Shown here piece by piece: positions 21,041 through 32,751 of a DNA stretch of 64,000 nt (its first letter is position 1; each line of letters begins with the position of its first letter). Under the pieces are notes generated by a model. It was not told the origin of the DNA, ran no database searches, and worked only from the letters and a program-made list of their open reading frames with translations. Source of the DNA: Hybos culiciformis. Lineage: Eukaryota; Arthropoda; Insecta; Diptera; Hybotidae. Location of the stretch: contig OZ023275.1 in NCBI GenBank assembly GCA_964007475.1, positions 14,363,829 to 14,427,828 on the forward strand, read 5' to 3'. Position numbers and translations under genes: made by a program.

Positions 21041-24000
21041 AGATTCTTAAGAAATTAAATTTATGAATGGGTCCAATCATTAATAATTTGAAAAACTATT
21101 TTAACAATTTCGTCTTAAATATATTTAAAAAATATAATTGGATATTTATGATGTACAAAAAAGTGACCCTGAACGGAAGCCGTCGTCAGACCCCCACAAA
21201 AATATTACCTAAATATAATTTGCATGTAAGAAACTAAATAACAACATATAGGTATCTGCATATATATTGAATTTGAATATTATAATGTTTTAATTCATTT
21301 GAAGGTATAATATACCTTATATATATATATATTTTTTTTTTTTACATTTACTTATAAGAATTAGTTATTTATTATAAAATTGGAAAAGTGTAATATGTTA
21401 AATTTTAACATATATTAAGTCATGTATACATAACAGTTCTAGAACATATATAGAATATTATGTATGTTTTTTATCATTTGTACATATTGTTTTTTTTTTT
21501 TTGTTAAAGGACATTGAAAAGAAAAATGAGTGAATCTGCTTTTTGTCTACTTCAAGGATATGTTAGATATAATGTGTATGTTCTCCCCATAATAGTAGAG
21601 AGAAAAATTTATATGTATATGGTTTCTAAGTATTAAAATGTGTTATTCAAGAAAATTGAAGGATGATTTTCTCAAAAGTGGGTGCAAAATGAATAATATT
21701 TAGGTCATATAAATTTCATAGAATCGGAAAATATATATAATATGTATAATGTTGATCTGTTATTCACATATATTTATATTTTTTTTCTCTTATTATATTC
21801 ATATATGTTTTTGCCGCCGGCCGGCGGATTAATAAAGGTTTCTTTAGTGATAAGAAATGCTTGACAAAAAAAAAAAAAATAACTAAAAATAAGGATAAAA
21901 ATGTAGGAGTGAGGTTTTTATTAATATCGAAAACAATTTAGTTTTTTTTTCTTTTTTTTTTGGAAAATACTTTAAATTTTTGTTATGGGATAAAAAAGCT
22001 GTTAGTTTGATGTTATTTATTGGGTAACGAAATATTTATGTGGTGTGTGCTTATAATGTCCTTTATGGGGTGAGAAATTCCTTGGATTGTAAAAAAAAAA
22101 AAATTATGTAAATGAGCTATTTCAAAAAAAAAAAGAAGAAAAAAGAGTTATAAGGATATTTGGGTAAACACGATTAAAACTTTGAGGATATTTAAAAGGA
22201 TTTTTCTTAGTGATTTATAGTTGATGGACATATGTATTAGATTTTACACGTGAATAGGTTTTTTGGCTTATTATGGGGTTTTGAATATACCACTGAACAA
22301 TATTTCCTTTTTTTTGGAATAAATTAAGTGTTTGGGATATTTAATTAGTTTGATTAGAAAAATTAATATATACAAAGAAATTATATATACCTAATATAAA
22401 TAAAGGGTTGGATTGAGTTTAGAATTTGATAGAGAAAAAGTAGTTGGTTCGAAAAATTGCTATGATTTTTTTCCCAAACAAATTTATTTTCAAAGAACTT
22501 CATACTTTTTCAGATTCTAATGAAACAGTAGTCTGTACAATTTGAATTAAATTTCCAAATCAATTATAGTTACAATAAAATATCTAAAATGACAAATAAT
22601 TTTTCATTTATCTTTTATCTTAAAATTCTCTTTTAAGAATTTTTCAAGCCAAACTTTAAGTAACATTGTTTTTTATAAGTTTTTCATAAGAAAAGATAAT
22701 TTGGATTGCCAGTACATAGTTACAAGATTTCTGTAAAATTCCAATGTTTTAGAAGTTTTCACTAACTTTTCGATAAATTCCCAAAAAACCTAAATTGTAT
22801 CAGAAAAGTTTTTAAGTTATTAAATATTTAACCAAAGATAAATTAAAATAATAATTATTAATCTTAATTCTAATAAATTTCACTAATCCTTAATATAGAG
22901 TAGAGTTTTCTTAATATTGAGTAATTTTTTACTGTACGCAATGAAACTTAAAACTTTAACCTTTTTCTTTTGAAGCAAAAAAACAAGAGTTAAGATACAC
23001 CATTTAAGATAGAAAATTACGAAGATGTAATTATTATTAAAATTTTCGGCAAGAAAAATGATCATAATAATAATCTTAACAAATAATATAAACAAAAAAT
23101 AAATTTATATAAAAGGAAAAATAAAATTAAATTAATTTTATATTCTTTCCGACCCATTCTAATAAATCATATGTTCTGAGGTATGAGAATCTCTTAAATA
23201 TATAATATTAAGTCTATTTTTCTATTCTTTGACTTTATTAAATTGAGTATAAGAATTTGTGTAGAAAGGGTTAGAATTTGACTTTTGAAAAGGACACAAA
23301 TGTGTTATGGGACTCTTAATTGGTTTCATACCACTATCCATATTAAAGTCTTCACAAATAATTTCATTATCTTGTATTTTTTTTTTTTTTTGTACATTAT
23401 ATACCCAGTATTATTTATTTTAATAGGTATAATAATTTTAAGGAAATGAATATCCTTAATGTGGAAAACTTATTTATGTAGTATTTAATCAAAAATGAAA
23501 AAAAAAAAATAAAAAATTAAAATAAAAAAAAGTTTTAAAGCAAAGGGTTTTTAAAATTTTTCAAATTTTCTTCTTACTGGTATTATGTAATAATAAAAAC
23601 AACAAACAAACAAACAATCATTAACGAAATATGAGCATAGGATGAAAGAAAAAGGTATTATATGTGTGGTTTGACCCAATGACTTTATTAGCATTTCGGA
23701 CACTTTTGATGTGGGAAAAATTTAAGTGAGAAATTTTTTTTTTATGTATGGAATGAGTTAGAAAAATTAGTTTTTAAGTGAAAAAGATTAAAAAATATTT
23801 TGTTAGGGTTTAATTTAATGTGGTTTTGGCTAAGAAATTAATTTGCATAGAATTTCTTGGAACGTAAAAAGTATATATTTTTTTAATATTCAGTTAGCTA
23901 ATTCATAATTGATGGTTGGCTTACTATCTAACTTTTTTAATGCTCATTTTCCGTAAAAAAAAATACCACCGACGAAATTCAAATAATTAAAGGACAATAA

Positions 24001-25364
24001 GGATTAAATTGAAGCCATTTCGCAGTAAACTTCAAATAATCGAATTTTTCAAGCACCAGGTATTAAATTATAAAAATACCAGCTATAAATTTGATATGTT
24101 CGTATTAAGACCTCTTATTGCTTTAAACAGTGTGCGCTTGTATCTTTGGTAATTTGGGATATTTATTTTTTGCCTTTATTGAATTTTTAATTGAAAATGC
24201 ATAATCTATGTTGGTTATCTTAAAAGTTTGAAACATTTTTGGTAATTTTTATTTTTATGATAAGCTCTTAATTCGATTTAAGAAGTTCTAAATTAATTCG
24301 AACCTTTTTCAATTCGTAAGAGTATCTATTTCTTGTGTTTTTTGTAGTTTTTAACATAAATTAGATTATTAACACTTGAAAAACATGTGTAATAGTCCTT
24401 TTTTTTTATCATACATACTTATATTCCTGAAAAGGACTTTAAGAAGGGTTAATCTAGGATGATAATAATAATACTTTTGTGAAATGTTTCTGTTTTTTTT
24501 TTAAATATTAAATAAAAAGATAAAATAATAATATGAATAATAATAATAATTAATAAAATAAACATGATATGTTTTTTTTTTTTTTTTTTTTTTTTGAAGA
24601 AAAGTTTAATAGTTTTGTTGAAAAGGATTTTGTGGGACACTTAATTTTATTATTTAGAATAAAATTTAAATGATCCTTAAGGAAGTTATTAAAAATTATT
24701 ATAATTTTATTATAAAATTTTTTAACCAAAATAAAAAGGAATATAAAATAAAATTTATTAGCTTTTAATTACATAAAAGACAATACAATATAAATATGCA
24801 TATAATTTGAATAATGTGTTTTTAATTTTAATGAATCTTGAAAGGGTTTAGATTTAGAGAGAACAAACAATTATACGAAAGTGAAGTTTATAGGAATAGG
24901 ATGCACGAAAATATTATTTCTTTGACTTGGGAATTATTTTGAGTGTCTTTAAATAGATCTAAATCTTCTAAATCAACTGGGTGTCAAATAATTCGACAAA
25001 CACTTTGTTGAGTTCTGGGATCAGTACGTAAATTCTTGAATTCATATTCTTAATTTCGAAACATAAAACTATTATAATTTCTAATCGATATTTTGAAGTT
25101 TTGTAATGAAGCACAATATAAAGGAAATTTTAATAATTTCATTGTTATTTATATGTGATATTAAAGTTAGATTTAGAGCTCTACAATAAAATTAGTTATT
25201 TTTTGTTTATTTTTTACAAATTGAAGATCATAAATTTATACGTTGTCCGGTTCTGTGGCATATTTAAATAAAAATAAAATAAAATCATATAAAATATGCA
25301 TAGCATAAAAAAAAAAAAATCATATAAATTATATGAAAAAAAAGGACGTTAATCGTAAAATGCA
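21041..25364. other. Non-coding AT-rich stretch
   Basis: A small GC palindrome GCCGCCGGCCGGCGG sits at about 21813-21827, and a GC-rich patch GAACGGAAGCCGTCGTCAGA at about 21173-21192. No gene or RNA is supported. Microsatellites and homopolymers include (TAATAA)n near 24530-24556 and poly(T) at 24572-24595. Confidence 0.55.
24572..24595. repeat. Poly(T) tract, 24 nt
   Basis: Uninterrupted T run following ATGATATG. Confidence 0.85.
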
Positions 25365-25397
25365 TTTTTATTTTATGTGTGCATCATCGAAAAAAAT

Positions 25398-25545
25398 TAA
25401 ATTTCATTACACACATATAGTTTCTTTTTTCTTTTTTTCGGACCAAAATATATAGGGTCATATGATTCCATAGTGTTTTTTTTATTGGTGTTATTGAATA
25501 TAAATATTGTTAGATAACCACAAAACCAATCTAGACAAGTCTGCT
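25398..25545 (-). other. Weak terminal-exon candidate
   Basis: On the minus strand a possible branch point AACTAAAC and T-rich tract precede TTCTTCCATAG, then a frame of about 48 codons open to a TAA at 25398-25400. Its distal half includes DPIYFGPKKRKKK. An AATAAA lies shortly beyond on the same strand. Much of the Lys run comes from one A-rich tract, and no family is recognised, so this is kept only as a weak candidate. Confidence 0.15.
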
Positions 25546-28500
25546 CTATGGAAGAAATTCAAGTGTTTAGTTAAAAAAGAGAAATGGTATATTTTAATGT
25601 AAGGCCGAAGCAAATGATCTTTCGTTATAATGGTCAATAGGATTTGGAGATTCATATATAACTCAGAATATTCGTAGTATTGTGTAAGCATAAAATGCAA
25701 ACAGTTTTTGCTATAATTGCAAGACAGAATATTGAGAATAATTCATTCCTGTTAACAAATAATTAAATCAGTTCTTACAGGATAATGTTTATATTTTTAA
25801 TCAAATTTTTCATAGAATTTTAATTTGACAGGACCTGCATTAAATATTCATTTGAAATTTAAAACACCCTGTCAAAATAAAAACAAAATATACATCAATG
25901 CATAATTTGGTTTTAGTTTTTTTTTTTATTATTTTGGAAAATTTTTATTTTCTTTTTTTTAGAAAAAAATTATTTTGTTTGCTTTTTTTTTATTTTTATT
26001 TTTTTTAAATTTAATATTGAATTGTTTTTGCACATTATTATTATTTTTTTATCAAATAATAATAATAATAAAGGTACCATCCTGCGTATAAAAGTAGATA
26101 TAATGATTAACGAGAATATTGAGTACGAGAAAGCAAAAAAAAAAAAAAAAAATTAAACCACTCTTGTATTTGGAATTTTATTTTTATTTTGCCTTTTTTT
26201 TCAGTGTTAAATGGAATTGGTTAGATGTTTAATAACTTTTTTTTTTTCGTCTTTTTGCACCGATAAAATATAATACGATATGGTGTTTTTGTTATTTATG
26301 TATACATCATTCAATTTAATTTTTTTAAGGCGGCATTTTATAATAATTAAACACGAACAAAAATTAATTAATTATAGCACTTTGGTAATTATAGTTTTAA
26401 CTAATTATTTTTAAAAAATAAAAAAAAAAATATAAAAAATCCATTTTAAATTTCGAATCTTCGAATTGGTAATTATTGAGCAGTTGTCAAAATTTTTCGA
26501 CTTATGATTGAGCTTAAGACTGAAGAATTATAGGATAGAACTATAATTTTCAGATACTTTGATCACAACGAGGGGCTAAACATAATTTTTATGTTTCTTC
26601 AATACCATTAAACGAATGTACCATTTAGTCGTACACTCTATATAAATATAACAACTTCCTCGAAGTCTTAGCACCTTTAGTCGATGGAGGAAGTTAACGT
26701 GAATTCCCATTTTCAGCATTCAAAGAATATCAAACGTTGAGTAGGTAGTTCATTAGTTGTAAGCATGGATTTTCATTTTTTAATGGGAAAGGGCTAAAAA
26801 TATCGGTATTTGATACTAAGAATTGAATGTAGAAATTCATCAAAAAATTTTCTTATTTTTATATGCTAAGCTATGCAATTGCAATTATGTGGAAATAAAG
26901 TTATCTATTATATAGAGGAGCTATGAAAAAACTTATGCAAATTTTTTCAACATATAAGATTTTTTTTTTTAATTTTTTATCAATTTTTTTTTTTTATGAT
27001 TTTTTTTTTGTAATTTTTTTTTTTTAGTTTTTTATTGACAAAAAAAAAATGATATGATTATATATACATATATCTATCTAGAAATGCATGCAAAATATAT
27101 ATACGAATTTTTGTAATAAAATAATAATAATAATAATAATTATATGTAAGAGTGGGACATTAATAAAAATAAAACTTTGTTTTGAAAAAAATTATTTAAA
27201 AAAAAATATAAGTAGGTATAATATACATACGTATATACGTATAACTCTGTTTATTGTATATACTTGTACATAATATTATGAAAGCCCAAAAAATAATAAT
27301 AACTATCTAACTAACTATAGTACACATAGAGAATAACACCAAATTTTGTGTGTACAATGAGGTGAAAGTGGTGCAATCTGTATAGATGCACGAAAAAAAA
27401 AAAAAACGTAATATAATGTGAAAAGTATTTTTTATTTAAAAAAAATAATATGCAATTTATAAATATATGTTTTATTTTTAGGTTAGAGAAGATGAGAGCA
27501 TATAAAAATAAACTTAATAAAAATGTAGAAATATAAAAAAACATTTTTTTTTTTGAACGAAATTCATACTTTTATTTTGCAAATCCACATTTTTTTCGAC
27601 ATCATCATAATTATTTGCGAGACAAAAAAACCAAAAAAAAAAATTGTATATGAAGAGCTGCTGGCTTACAATTGCTAAATGGACCATTTGATTTTGTTGA
27701 ATATTTAATTAAAAAAAAAAAAATTATATACATTTATATGTATATTATTTATTTATGGTCGGATGATTTTTTTGCCTAAATTTTCCTTAATACAGCAGCA
27801 CTGCAGGGTTCAGGAACAATAATTAAGAAAATATTTCATGTTTTAAAAATATATAAAATTTAATTAATAATTAATTAATAATTAAAATTAAAATTAAATA
27901 CCAATACTATTAGGTCAACAAAAAAAAAAAACGACTAAGATGTATTAGGTCATCAAAAGGAAGCCAAGTAAGGCCTCGTTATTTTTTCCTAAAAACTTAA
28001 AAATTCGATTTGTTTTAATCGCGTTCGTCCACTCTGATCTCATCAGTATATTAAATATAACAAATTGTAGTGATTCATTTTATTAGCTTTATTATTAATT
28101 ATTATTCTTAATGTTAGAGAAGTTATCTCAATTGTTGTCCGTTCTCCGTTAAATTAAAAAAAATAAAAATGTCACTAGACATTAATAAAGACATATAGCT
28201 ATATAATGTACTATCACTCGTTCAAATTAGGAGCAACATTTCTCAAAAATTTTCATAAAGTAGTTTAAAATCTTTTAAAATACTTAATAAATTCAAATTT
28301 TCTTATATTCTTTAAATAATGCTAAATGAAAAATGTCTCTGCAGCTTTCGTCTGTAACGATGTCAATGATGTTATCAAAATATTATCAATATGCATAATA
28401 TTGTGATTGAACTTATGTCAATCATAACAAAAAAAAAAACAAATAAATATTGAAATTAATTTATTATTATATTTATATTGTGAATTAATAATCCTAATTG

Positions 28501-31244
28501 TATATTATTTTTTGTATATGTAATTTCGTTTACGATGACGGTATATCCTATATTCTCTAACAAGACAAAGATGATGTAATCTTTTAAATTCCTTCAAGAA
28601 TTTTTGATTTGGAACATTGTATATTTATATCTTAATATGTAAAAAATTTCTAATATTCAAAAATTTTTCTTGCAAGAATTTATTTAATTTTTTTTTGTAC
28701 AAGATAATTATATCTTAAATATATAATAATAAAATATACATATACCAGATACCTTCTAGCTGTCCAATATAAAACCAGTACAATTAACAAATTTTATAAT
28801 TTTATAGTAAATAAATTGTTTATAATGAGTTATTTGAAGGCAATCATCTGATTATGTAATAAATTGTGCAAGTTACAAAAGATGGAGGAAAAAAAAAAGT
28901 ACAATGTTTTTATAAAAAATAATCATGCAGATGCAATTTTTTTTTTGTATTTTTTAAGAACTTATTTTATATTTTTCTTTTTTGAAAAGAGGTATTTAAC
29001 AAAAAAAAATTTTTTTCGAGATTTCTAATTATTGAAATTAAAATTGAAAATAAGGCAGCAAAATTTCTTTCTTTCGACTATGTAACACTGCAGAAAATAA
29101 TATTTAATGTCTAGAAAGGTATGTATTTTCCACGGTATGTATGGAAAAAAGCCAAAAGCTATGCAAAGTAGATATAGTTTAAGAGCGAGGTCCAAGAAAT
29201 AACTCGTATGTTATAAAGAAATATTTATAATTAAAGTTTACTTTGTTTATGTATTGTACGAATTGGAAGAGTATTTTGAGACACGCGTCATTAGTAAGAA
29301 AAAGTATAAGTTATTCTTATTCAATATCTCAACACTATCAAAGCTATTTTAAGTTCTAACACTTTTTAAAAATTCAACGTCATATTATTGAACCAAAAGT
29401 CTTATATTCGGCTTTGAATATACCATTAATGTGTACTTTTCTTTAAGATTGTCCAAAGTAGATAACTAATGTACGAAATGAAGTTTGAATGTAGGAAAAA
29501 CCCAACTCTTGTCTCAAATTCAAAATATTAAGAGAGAGAGAGGTGAGAAATCTTAGAAAGCTATGACGAATGTACATAATGTCTGCTGTCAAGGATTCAA
29601 CAGAAATATAAATAATACATGAAAAATAGAGAAATTTTCTTTTTAAACAATATTTTATTATATTTTATTGAAATTCTTCTTCATTATTTTAACTCATTTT
29701 TTATATATATATATGATTTTCATTTATTTTATGTTATTCCTTTATTTTTTTTTTTTTTATTTTGCAAAATTTTTGTTAACAAAATCCCTAAACTAAGCTT
29801 CTGAAACCACATTTCGAGCACATTATTTTTCATTTTCGTAAAATCTATTGTAAATTCATTACAGGAAAAATTACTTTAAAATCTCTTTACAGATGTGAAT
29901 ATCATTTTCTTTTTTTGTTTTTTTTTTTTTACTTTTTTTTTCGTATTTTGAAAACAAATATATTATTGAGACATTTATTCCAGTTGAATTACGCAAAAAC
30001 AAGAAAAAAGAAAATATATATAATTTTTTATATTTTTTTTTGCTACCTATATATACCTACGTAATAGAATTTTATTTCAGTCAAACAGGTAAAAAAGCAT
30101 TACAGAGATATAAAAAACCATCTTGAATAAACAAATTTTTTTTTTTGTTGTTAGAAAAAAAAATAAAAGCTTAAATAGAATATTTTTCTTATTTCTAAAC
30201 TAACTAATATAGGTAGGTTTTTTTATTTTTTTTTTTTCGAAGAATTTTCTGATTCTGAGATATTGTGTAAATAGTGTTGTTTGTGAAAATCGGAAAAATT
30301 GTAGTAAATTTTATTACAGCTTAATATAGTTTGAAGATCTCTATAGAATAATAAAAATATTTGCTTTCATATAATGTAAGTTTTCCTTCTACGAAAATTT
30401 TTCAGGACACCAGCTTTTGTGTTGTAAAGAAAACTTTTTAAGTTATCGAAAGACTATCTTGAATTGAATCGCAATACAAAAGAGTTTTGTTGTCATGGGA
30501 TTAAAGTACTTAAGAGCTACATAGTATTTTGATGGTTAACAAATTGTTACCAAACGAAAATTCAAGATTTTGTCAACGATGATTAAGGTTAACAGAACTT
30601 TATGTGATGTCGCGTCGGCCCGAATTATTATGAAATAAGTCGAAAAAATTTGCTAGCCGGCAAGACGGCAATTTTAGTTACCCTGAAACTTAAAGACACA
30701 ATACTGAAAAAAAAACATAAAAAAGTAACGCAAAACCTAATCTCTAGAAAATTTTCTTTTTTTTTATCATTTTTTTGGTAAATAACAATATGTTTTTCAT
30801 CAATATTTATTTTTTTATTATTCAATCTTATATTTATAAAACAAAAAATAAAAAAAATAAAAATGAATAAGAAAATATTCAACAGGCATTTTCTTAATAT
30901 TTTTCCTCTGTTTTTTTTTTCTTATCGAAATCTTTTCTTTTTTCGATGAGGAATAAAATGAAAAAAAAAAAAATTGTAATGATTTTCTGTTCACGCACTG
31001 ATTGTGTGTGGCTATCATAATATTACTTGTATATTATAGACATATATTTTATATTTATGTAATAATTTCATGTACAAATTCACTGAAAAAAAAACATCTT
31101 CTTAAATTGAATTAGACAAGACAGAAAGGTGAAGGTCATTTCTATATGTATGACGTTTATGTATAAATATTTTTTGTTTTATAATTTGGACATAATTATT
31201 CTCTAATAAAAGACAAATATAAAGTAAAAGCGAAAACAAATACC
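25546..31244. other. Non-coding AT-rich stretch with a hairpin and microsatellites
   Basis: Holds a 9-bp perfect stem (26653-26661 with 26687-26695), an (AAT)n tract at about 27116-27140, and two copies of ATTAGGTCA(A/T)CAAAA near 27911 and 27950. No supported gene. GC-rich words at 30608-30690 (GTCGCGTCGGCCCG and GCTAGCCGGCAAGACGGC) are isolated; a minus-strand frame there reads VTKIAVLPASKFFRLIS then stop after a TTTCAG, too short to call. Confidence 0.5.
26653..26695. repeat. Small perfect inverted repeat
   Basis: AACTTCCTC (26653-26661) pairs with GAGGAAGTT (26687-26695) across a 25-nt loop. The stem is too short for a microRNA precursor; significance unknown. Confidence 0.5.
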
Positions 31245-31300
31245 CAGAGACGCCCATCCGTGAAAGAAACTGATGGCCGGCTGTGTAAATCCTGATATGT
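31245..31300. other. GC-rich island of unknown nature
   Basis: About half G+C (AGACGCCCATCCGTGAAAGA ... GATGGCCGGCTGTG) inside DNA under a quarter G+C. Open frames exist on both strands: plus NTQRRPSVKETDGRLCKS, minus HSRPSVSFTDGRLW. GC is even over codon positions, which does not favour coding. It may be a transposon fragment or a conserved element. Confidence 0.3.
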
Positions 31301-31408
31301 ATGCTTAAGATTTAAATAAAATATATAGCTCTGGAATTTTAGCCCTTGTACCTTATCTGAATTTTAGACCGCTTTTAATAAACACTTGTACTACTGAAGC
31401 TTAGTGTT

Positions 31409-31511
31409 CCCAACTAGCAGATTATTCTTGTAGATAGTTACTAGAATATACAAACATAAGCTTTCTACTAAAAGGATCAAATTCTCTTATACAGCTAATT
31501 TGCTAGTTGGG
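31409..31511. mobile_element. Short foldback/MITE-like inverted repeat, 103 bp
   Basis: CCCAACTAGCAGATTA at 31409-31424 is matched in inverse by TAATTTGCTAGTTGGG at 31496-31511 (15 of 16 bases). The interior is AT-rich and without a frame. Flanks GTGTT and TTTAT give no clear duplication. It is either a very short MITE or a chance hairpin; the 16-nt arms starting with CCC favour the former. Confidence 0.5.
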
Positions 31512-32484
31512 TTTATTGTAATGAAAACATTTTAAAAAGGATTGTTTTTGATTGGCATTTTTTAATTTCATTTGCTGTTTATTATTGAATTGCTGTTTAT
31601 TAATTGAAAAACAACTGCATTCAAATGCAACCATAAAATATAATGAAATCAACAGTGTGAATTTTTTTTAGTGTTATTACAGAAAAAGAAAATTCACCCC
31701 TTTTTGAATCAGAAAAAAAAAATGTTTTTCCCCGTTCTAAATAAATAAGTAAAATTTTACTCACATAAAAAAATAGAATAGAATTTTAGATTTTATTTGT
31801 TTCTTGTATTTTTATATTTATTTTTAAAGCCAATTTGCACTTATCCTTATTTTTTCTGATTTTATAACCATATTTGTAAAACCAACCGTATAAACTTCAT
31901 AAATAAAATTTTTCCTGTTATTAGGTTTATTCCATATACGAGAAAAATCTATGAAATCTTCAGACTTTTATTTTATTAATAAAATCTTCTTTAGAATAAG
32001 AAAAATAAAAAAATTCGTGTTAGTTAATTTGAATGAAGTTTTTTTGTGTGACTATTTAATAAAGTTCAAAATTAAGTTAATATTTAAAAGCCTAGAAATT
32101 ATTATTTTAGGATGAAATTTTCTCTCATTACTTAGTTACTTAGTTGCTTTCAAAGAACTCTAGCTAAATCTGTAACTATAGAAGAACGTTTATGAACAGT
32201 TTTATATGGGGAAAGGATATCTTTTTGATTGAAAAGAAAAAATAGATGACAACAAGAAAGAAGAGGAAGATGAATTTCGCATATTTGGTTGTTAATAAAA
32301 TTATCATAAAAACGTTCATAAATTGATTAAGTATAAATGTTTGCAAAGATATTTCCGATTTTATTAGAAATTTTGGATTTGCAATATTTTTTTTTAATAA
32401 ATAACAAAAAAATTATATTTAATAATTTAATTATTAATTTTATTACATTTAAAATTTTAAATTTAAGCTTAAAATTCGTAAATA
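31512..32484. other. Non-coding AT-rich stretch
   Basis: Nothing beyond A/T runs. Overlapping plus and minus frames at about 32330-32600 overlap the next MITE's left arm and are low-complexity. Confidence 0.6.
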
Positions 32485-32751
32485 TATATCGCCTGCTCAG
32501 AAATGAAACAACGTATAATGAAAAGTATAGTTTCGAGTAATTTGAATTTAAAGATTTGAAAATTAAAAAAAACGTATGAAAAAATATCAAGTAGCGTACA
32601 ATTTTCATCTAAAAAACACATTTTAATCAACATTAAGAATATTGCAAAGTAGTTGTACTTATAAAATCGAGTACGAGGAATCGAATGGTGCTATTGTCAA
32701 ATAATGACGTATAAATGTCATACGTTGTTTCATTTCTGAGCAGACGATATA
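32485..32751. mobile_element. TA-flanked MITE, 267 bp with 32-nt inverted arms
   Basis: The 32 bases at 32485-32516 (core GCCTGCTCAGAAATGAAACA) recur inverted at 32720-32751 with a single C/T mismatch. If TA is the target duplication (32485-32486 and 32750-32751), the element proper is 32487-32749 with TATCG..CGATA ends. This fits a Tc1/mariner-like or other TA-targeting family. The 200-bp interior carries no open frame of note. The near-identical arms suggest fairly recent activity. Confidence 0.8.

Noticed and set aside
27983..28090. Minus-strand frame MRSEWTNAIKTNRIFKFLGK...
   Set aside because: Looks protein-like, but GC by codon position rises from first to third, which argues against coding; no acceptor.
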